From DATCMU01 sp036563245 (GTDB lineage Bacteria; Pseudomonadota; Alphaproteobacteria; Rhizobiales; Devosiaceae): a stretch of 64,000 nt of DNA. The DNA is taken from contig DATCMU010000053.1 of the NCBI GenBank assembly GCA_036563245.1, forward strand, positions 162,255 through 226,254, read 5' to 3'. Shown piece after piece: positions 59,378-64,000 of the stretch; the first letter of the stretch is position 1, and each line of letters opens with the position of its first letter. Below the pieces are notes generated by a model that did not search any database, was not told the DNA's origin, and was given only the letters and a program-made list of their open reading frames with translations. Position numbers and translations under genes: made by a program.

Positions 59378-59935
59378 ATGCGCTGGCTGCGTTTTCTTTC
59401 CATTTTCCTTTTGCTGCCGATCGCGGCATGCGCGCTCAATCCCCGCCCTGACGGGTCGCTGGCGGAAACGGCCGGCCCCTATCACCTGGACAGCGGCGAT
59501 GTCGTAAAGGTCACCGTCTACGGCGATGCGACCCTTTCTTCGAGCTACAAGGTGGACGACAGCGGCGCAATCGCGATGGCCCTGGTCGGGCCGGTGCCGG
59601 CGCGAGGACTGACCACGACCCAGGTCGCAGCGGAAATTGCCTCGGCGCTGGGCAAGGGCTTCATGCGCAATCCCAACGTTGCCGTCGAAGTCGACCAGTA
59701 CCGTCCCTTCTACATCCAGGGCGACGTCAAGAGCAGCGGGCAGTTCCCCTACAGCTATGGCATGACGGTTCGTGCGGCCATTGCCACCGCCGGCGGTCCT
59801 TCGGGAAAGAGCGACCCGACTAGGGCAACTGTCTATCGCCGGGTTGGCGACCGGGTGGTCAAGGCAGTCGTTGGTCTCGACTTTCCCATCCAGCCGGGCG
59901 ACACCATTACCATCAATACCACTTCCATGCTCTGA
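59378..59935 (+). CDS. Wza/GumB-type polysaccharide export lipoprotein
   Basis: A 185-residue outer-membrane export protein. The signal peptide ends in a lipobox, IAAC, with Cys18 as lipidated residue. A Poly_export domain (YHLDSGDVVKVTVYGD, residues 35-50) and an SLBB-like region (FYIQGDVKSSGQFPY) follow. At 185 residues it is the short GumB/BexD-like form rather than full-length Wza. Met1 at 59378 was chosen over 59360 because it begins the signal peptide. It is divergent from the co-polymerase gene. Confidence 0.9.
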   Translation: MRWLRFLSIFLLLPIAACALNPRPDGSLAETAGPYHLDSGDVVKVTVYGDATLSSSYKVDDSGAIAMALVGPVPARGLTTTQVAAEIASALGKGFMRNPNVAVEVDQYRPFYIQGDVKSSGQFPYSYGMTVRAAIATAGGPSGKSDPTRATVYRRVGDRVVKAVVGLDFPIQPGDTITINTTSML

Positions 59936-59950
59936 GCCGGGATCGGCGCG

Positions 59951-61087
59951 ATGCGCTCGGCAGACAAGGGCCTGAATGTCTTGCAGGTCATGCGGGCGCC
60001 AGTCGGCGGACTGTTCCGGCATGTTGCCGACCTGACGCGGGGACTGGCCGCAAGGGGTCATCGCGTCGGCATAGTGGTGGACAGCCTGGCGTCCGACGCG
60101 CGCACTGAAGCCACTCTGGAAGACCTCGCCCAACACACCGCCCTCGGCATTCACAGGGTGCCCATTCCCCGTCTCCTGGGGATCGCGGATATCGGCGCTT
60201 CTCGTACGATTCGTCGCTTGGCGCACGAGCGTGGCGTCGCCGTTCTGCACGGCCATGGAGCCAAGGGCGGCTTCCACGCCCGGGTGGCGCGAATCGGACG
60301 CCAGGCACCGAAAGCCGTTTACACCCCACATGGCGGCGTCCTGCATTTCTCGCCGCGCAGCGTTTCCGGGCGCGCCTTCCACACCATTGAAAAACTGCTG
60401 TTACCGCTGGCAGATACGATGATTTTCGAAAGCGGTTTCGCACAGGAAAGCTATTGTGGACTGATCGGCCAGCCCAAATGCCGTCAGGTCGTCATTCATA
60501 ACGGGATTGCCGACGACGAATTCCAGCCCGTTGTCACAGACGACACCGCCGCCGATTTCGTTTTTGTGGGCGAACTGCGGCGCCTCAAGGGTTACGACCT
60601 GCTGCTTGAGGCTCTGGCGCCCCTGACGCGGCCCGATGGCGCGCCTGCATCGCTCATGCTGGTGGGCGACGGCCCGGATCGTGCGCAGGTGCATGAAATG
60701 GTCAATTCACTGGGGCTGTCCGGGCGCGTCGAGTTGCCGGGCGCCCAGCCCGCACGTGACATGTTCGCAAAAGGCCGCTGCGTTGTCGTCCCGTCGCGGG
60801 CGGAATCGCTTCCCTATATCGTGATGGAAGCGGCCGCCGCCGGCAAACCGGTCATCGCCAGCCGTGTCGGAGGCATTCCGGAGATATTCGGCCCGACCGA
60901 AGACCGCCTCGTTGCGCCCGACGATGTGAGAGCGCTTCGCCGGGCCATGCAGGCCTTCCTCTCCTCGCCCGACGAGGATCGGGAACAAACGCTCCTGCGT
61001 CGCCAGTATGTCAGTGAGAACTTCGCCGCTGCGCGTATGGTCTCCCGCATAGAGTCTGTTTATTATCAATGCGTTAACGATCGTTAA
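59951..61087 (+). CDS. GT4-family glycosyltransferase
   Basis: A 378-residue GT-B glycosyltransferase. An N-terminal acceptor domain (QVMRAPVGGLFRHVADL) is followed by GT4 donor-binding text (FVGELRRLKGYDLLLEAL, PSRAESLPYIVMEAAAAGKP). It would extend the lipid-linked repeat unit at the cytoplasmic membrane face. It starts 15 bases after the export lipoprotein gene. Sugar specificity is unknown. Confidence 0.9.
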   Translation: MRSADKGLNVLQVMRAPVGGLFRHVADLTRGLAARGHRVGIVVDSLASDARTEATLEDLAQHTALGIHRVPIPRLLGIADIGASRTIRRLAHERGVAVLHGHGAKGGFHARVARIGRQAPKAVYTPHGGVLHFSPRSVSGRAFHTIEKLLLPLADTMIFESGFAQESYCGLIGQPKCRQVVIHNGIADDEFQPVVTDDTAADFVFVGELRRLKGYDLLLEALAPLTRPDGAPASLMLVGDGPDRAQVHEMVNSLGLSGRVELPGAQPARDMFAKGRCVVVPSRAESLPYIVMEAAAAGKPVIASRVGGIPEIFGPTEDRLVAPDDVRALRRAMQAFLSSPDEDREQTLLRRQYVSENFAAARMVSRIESVYYQCVNDR

Positions 61088-61167
61088 CCTATCGCCTTCA
61101 CGGTAAATCAACTATGTGCGCGCCGGTTCGATAGCGGGATGGTATTTTCCTGCCATAGAGGAGCGCC

Positions 61168-62688
61168 ATGATCCGACTGAATCCAAAAGACATCATCATC
61201 GAGCGACTCGCTGGAGGCCAGATGAGCCCCGGAGCGGGCACTTTCGGGCCGCGGGCCGAGCAGATCATCGCCGCACCGGCGGAGCGAGGGTACTCGGCCG
61301 CGGTGATTGTCGGTGTCGCCCAGGCGCTTGAGGCGCTGATGCTGATAATGGTCGGCCTGGGTGTCTACCTGGTCTATCCCGGCAGCGGCGAGGAAATCGT
61401 CTATGTGCCCGTCATCGTGCTTGCGGTCCTGTCGGCGAACGTCCTGTTCAATGCGGCACGGACGCACCGGATAGCAGCCTATCGCACCGTGGTGATGCAG
61501 ACCGGGCGCGTTCTTGCGGCCTGGTCCGTCGTGTTCGTCGGCATGGCAATGTTCGCGTTCATGCTGAAGGCGTCCGACCACGTCTCGCGCATCTGGATGG
61601 TCAGCTGGTTTGCGACCGGCGCCATTTCGCTGGTCACCTATCGCCTCGCCTTGCACGCGGCGGTGCACAACTGGACAGTAGCCGGACGGCTCAAGCGCCG
61701 CACGGTGATCGTTGGTGGCGGGGACTCCGCCGGGGCGCTGATCAAGGCGATCCGGGAAAGCGCAGACAGCGATGTCGAACTGCTGGGGCTGTTCGACGAT
61801 CGCGTCGACGAGCGCTCACCGGACGTGGTTGCCGGGTGCCCCAAGCTGGGGCGTGTCGCCGACCTTGCCGATTTCGCCCGGCGCACTCGCGTCGACCTTG
61901 TCATCGTTTCCATGCCGATTGCCGCGGAGCGGCGCGTCCTCGACATGCTGGGGCATCTCTGGGTGTTGCCTGTCGATATCCGGCTCAGCGCGCACATGAG
62001 CAAGCTGCGCTTTGCGCCCCGCGCCTATTCGTATCTGGGGAATGTCCCGGTATTCGACGTCGCGGACCGCCCGATCAGCGACTGGAACCTGATTGTCAAA
62101 TGGCTGTTCGACAAGACCGTCGCCCTCGTATCGCTGCTGCTGCTGGCGCCAGTTATGATCGCCACCGCGATCGCCATCAAGCTCGACAGTCCCGGCCCCA
62201 TACTGTTCCGGCAGAAGCGCTATGGGTTCAACAACGAGCTGATCGAAGTCTTCAAGTTCCGTTCGATGTATGCCAACCAGTCGGACGCGCGCGCGACCAG
62301 GCTGGTGACACGCGACGATCCACGCGTGACGCCGGTGGGCCGCTTCATCCGCCGCACCTCGATCGACGAACTGCCGCAGTTGTTCAACGTCCTTCTGGGC
62401 CAGTTGTCCATCGTCGGTCCCCGCCCCCATGCCCTGGAGGCCAAGGCCGCCAACAGGCTCTATCATGAGGCCGTCGATGGTTATTTCGCCCGGCACAGGG
62501 TGAAGCCCGGCATCACCGGCTGGGCGCAGATCAACGGCTGGCGGGGCGAAACGGATACGGTGGAAAAGATCATGCAACGTGTCCATCATGATCTCTACTA
62601 CATCGAGCACTGGTCGATTCTTCTCGATATCTACGTGCTGTTCATGACGCCATTCTCGCTGATCTCGAAGAACGAGAACGCCTATTGA
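61168..62688 (+). CDS. Undecaprenyl-phosphate sugar phosphotransferase (WbaP/GumD type)
   Basis: A 506-residue initiating transferase that loads a sugar phosphate, commonly glucose or galactose, onto undecaprenyl phosphate. It has an N-terminal membrane region with about four helices, a central Rossmann-like domain (VIVGGGDSAGALIKAI), a fifth helix at about 310-332 and the catalytic bacterial sugar transferase domain (FRQKRYGFNN, FKFRSM, RRTSIDELPQLFNVL, GPRPHA, KPGITGWAQINGWRGE). It follows GAGGAG and lies 80 bases after the GT4 gene. Confidence 0.93.
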   Translation: MIRLNPKDIIIERLAGGQMSPGAGTFGPRAEQIIAAPAERGYSAAVIVGVAQALEALMLIMVGLGVYLVYPGSGEEIVYVPVIVLAVLSANVLFNAARTHRIAAYRTVVMQTGRVLAAWSVVFVGMAMFAFMLKASDHVSRIWMVSWFATGAISLVTYRLALHAAVHNWTVAGRLKRRTVIVGGGDSAGALIKAIRESADSDVELLGLFDDRVDERSPDVVAGCPKLGRVADLADFARRTRVDLVIVSMPIAAERRVLDMLGHLWVLPVDIRLSAHMSKLRFAPRAYSYLGNVPVFDVADRPISDWNLIVKWLFDKTVALVSLLLLAPVMIATAIAIKLDSPGPILFRQKRYGFNNELIEVFKFRSMYANQSDARATRLVTRDDPRVTPVGRFIRRTSIDELPQLFNVLLGQLSIVGPRPHALEAKAANRLYHEAVDGYFARHRVKPGITGWAQINGWRGETDTVEKIMQRVHHDLYYIEHWSILLDIYVLFMTPFSLISKNENAY

Positions 62689-63968
62689 CCGACGTTGCGC
62701 AAAGCGGCGACCAGAAAGACGCCAGGCGGGCGCTGGCGAATGGCTATCTTCGCGCCAAGGCGCAGAAATGGCTCAGCGTTCTCGTTGCGATCTGGATGGT
62801 GTCCGGTGGCTTCGTCATCATCGAGCCCTCACCGCACGAGCTCATGGTCTTTCTGGTCTTCCTGGCGGCGATGCTGGCCGGCGTCGGCATTCACCGCGGA
62901 ACGCTGAACCTTTTCAACCTGCTGCTGGTCTTCATCCCGTTCGCCCTGATCGGCGGGTTCCAGGTCAAATACAACGATCCGAGCAGGGGCTTCCTGTTCG
63001 TGACCATCACCATGTTTCTCTGGTTCGCCGGATATGTGGCGGCCAACTACGTCGCCGACGCGCCGCGCAAGCATCTGAAGCTGATGATGAACGCCTATAC
63101 CGTGGCGGCCGTCATCGTGGCGGCGATCGGCATCCTGGCCTATCTCAAGCTCATTCCGGGACATGAGCTGTTCCTGCGCTACGGGCGGGCCAAGGCGACC
63201 TTCAAGGATCCCAATGTTTACGGGCCGTTCCTGATCCTGCCGGCCATGTATGCCCTGCAGCGCGTGCTGCTGGGAACGCGCAGGCGCGCGTGGCTGGCGG
63301 GTGGGGTCTTCCTCGTGCTGATGCTGGGGATCTTCGTGAGTTTCTCGCGCGGCGCCTGGGGGCACCTCTTCGGTTCCTCGGTCCTGGTATTCGCCCTCAT
63401 CTACTTGCTCGAGGCAAAGGCGGCCGAGAGACTGCGCATGACGGGCATCGGGGTAGCCGGTGCCGTCGTCGTCGTGGTCGCCTTGCTCGGCATGCTGAGC
63501 ATTCCCTCGGTCAGCCAGCTGTTCGAGACGCGGGCCAACCTGGTGCAGAATTACGATTCGGGCTCGACCGGGCGATTCGCGCGGCAGGGCTATGCGTTCG
63601 GGCTGGCCCTGGAGCACCCGCTTGGGCTCGGCCCCCTTGAATTCGCCCATCTCAGGGTGAACGAGGAACCCCACGACACCTATGTGACGGTGTTGCTTTC
63701 ATATGGCTGGGGCGGCGGCCTGGCCTATTGGGCGCTGATCGCCATGACGCTCTGGCGCGGCTACTCGACGGTCTTGCGCCCCTCCGCGCATCGGCTTCTG
63801 CTCATTCCGCTGGTGGCCACCTATCTGCCGCTTGTCATTGAATCGGCCATCATCGACACCGATCACTGGCGGCACTTCTTCCTGATCACCGGACTGATCT
63901 GGGGCGTGACAGCGGCCTACGGGAAACCGGTGGGCGGCAGGAATGGCCGACAGGACGCGCTGATCTGA
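62685..63968 (+). CDS. O-antigen ligase/Wzy-type polymerase membrane protein
   Basis: A 427-residue polytopic membrane protein with about ten helices and a Wzy_C (O-antigen ligase) domain: SFSRGAWGHLFGS (about 220-232) and a periplasmic loop with LGLGPLEF and EEPHDTYVTVLLSYG containing a conserved His. It would polymerise or ligate lipid-linked repeats. The TTG start overlaps the previous stop (TTGA), indicating coupling. Neither flippase (Wzx) nor further glycosyltransferases are seen before the window ends. Confidence 0.87.
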   Translation: MTDVAQSGDQKDARRALANGYLRAKAQKWLSVLVAIWMVSGGFVIIEPSPHELMVFLVFLAAMLAGVGIHRGTLNLFNLLLVFIPFALIGGFQVKYNDPSRGFLFVTITMFLWFAGYVAANYVADAPRKHLKLMMNAYTVAAVIVAAIGILAYLKLIPGHELFLRYGRAKATFKDPNVYGPFLILPAMYALQRVLLGTRRRAWLAGGVFLVLMLGIFVSFSRGAWGHLFGSSVLVFALIYLLEAKAAERLRMTGIGVAGAVVVVVALLGMLSIPSVSQLFETRANLVQNYDSGSTGRFARQGYAFGLALEHPLGLGPLEFAHLRVNEEPHDTYVTVLLSYGWGGGLAYWALIAMTLWRGYSTVLRPSAHRLLLIPLVATYLPLVIESAIIDTDHWRHFFLITGLIWGVTAAYGKPVGGRNGRQDALI

Positions 63969-64000
63969 CGCGTGGACGCACACGGTATTCGCCCCGCACG

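Noticed and set aside
1..64000. tRNA, rRNA, CRISPR arrays, transposases and integrases
   Set aside because: I looked for conserved T-arm-like motifs, regularly spaced repeats and transposase or recombinase proteins and found none, so no attachment site for the catabolic island can be proposed.

Overview
The window is high-GC DNA from an alphaproteobacterium. The housekeeping half looks most like Sphingomonadales: class II fructose bisphosphatase, homoserine dehydrogenase and an AlaC/DapL-like aminotransferase lie next to recJ; rplM-rpsI and ctaA follow; a DUF2842 protein and a RpoE/ChrR pair are present. The order assignment is by eye and of moderate confidence. No rRNA, tRNA, CRISPR array or insertion sequence was recognised.

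Bases 1-36423 look like a catabolic island. It holds three complete dipeptide-type ABC importers (A: 807-6304 minus; B: 12355-18336 plus; C: 25980-31528 minus) and an orphan solute-binding protein (19972-22035). Around them are a GH4 glycosidase, two sulfatases (one resembling heparan N-sulfatase), two enolase-superfamily sugar-acid dehydratases, a 2-hydroxyacid dehydrogenase, an FAH/AraD1-family protein, a DHDPS-family lyase, an SDR, an SMP-30 lactonase and a metal-dependent hydrolase cut by the left edge. The regulators are an AraC protein (9767-10702) and an IclR protein fused to a second, apparently degenerate SMP-30 domain (33804-35510). The sulfatases and GH4 enzyme lack signal peptides. 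My reading is that sulfated glycosides are imported intact, desulfated and hydrolysed in the cytoplasm, and the sugar then oxidised through lactone, aldonate and 2-keto-3-deoxy-aldonate. The substrate is not known.

Bases 36512-42811 carry a photo-oxidative-stress module: rpoE-chrR-SDR-SnoaL (plus) and a converging operon of FAD oxidoreductase, DUF1365 protein and CFA-like methyltransferase (minus). Both units have a TGATCC-N18-TAA promoter, matching the known RpoE consensus, so the module appears self-contained and autoregulated.

Bases 42886-55441 are mostly core genes: recJ, a cupin protein, glpX, hom (with an extra HTH-like N-terminus), an aminotransferase, argC, a sterol-glucosyltransferase-like enzyme, an SdpI/ArsR pair with a palindromic operator, rpsI, rplM, ctaA and a DUF2842 protein.

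Bases 55458-63968 are an exopolysaccharide locus: polysaccharide deacetylase, Wzz/GumC-like co-polymerase with a C-terminal domain lacking a P-loop, Wza-type lipoprotein, GT4 glycosyltransferase, WbaP/GumD-type initiating phosphotransferase and an O-antigen-ligase-type polymerase.
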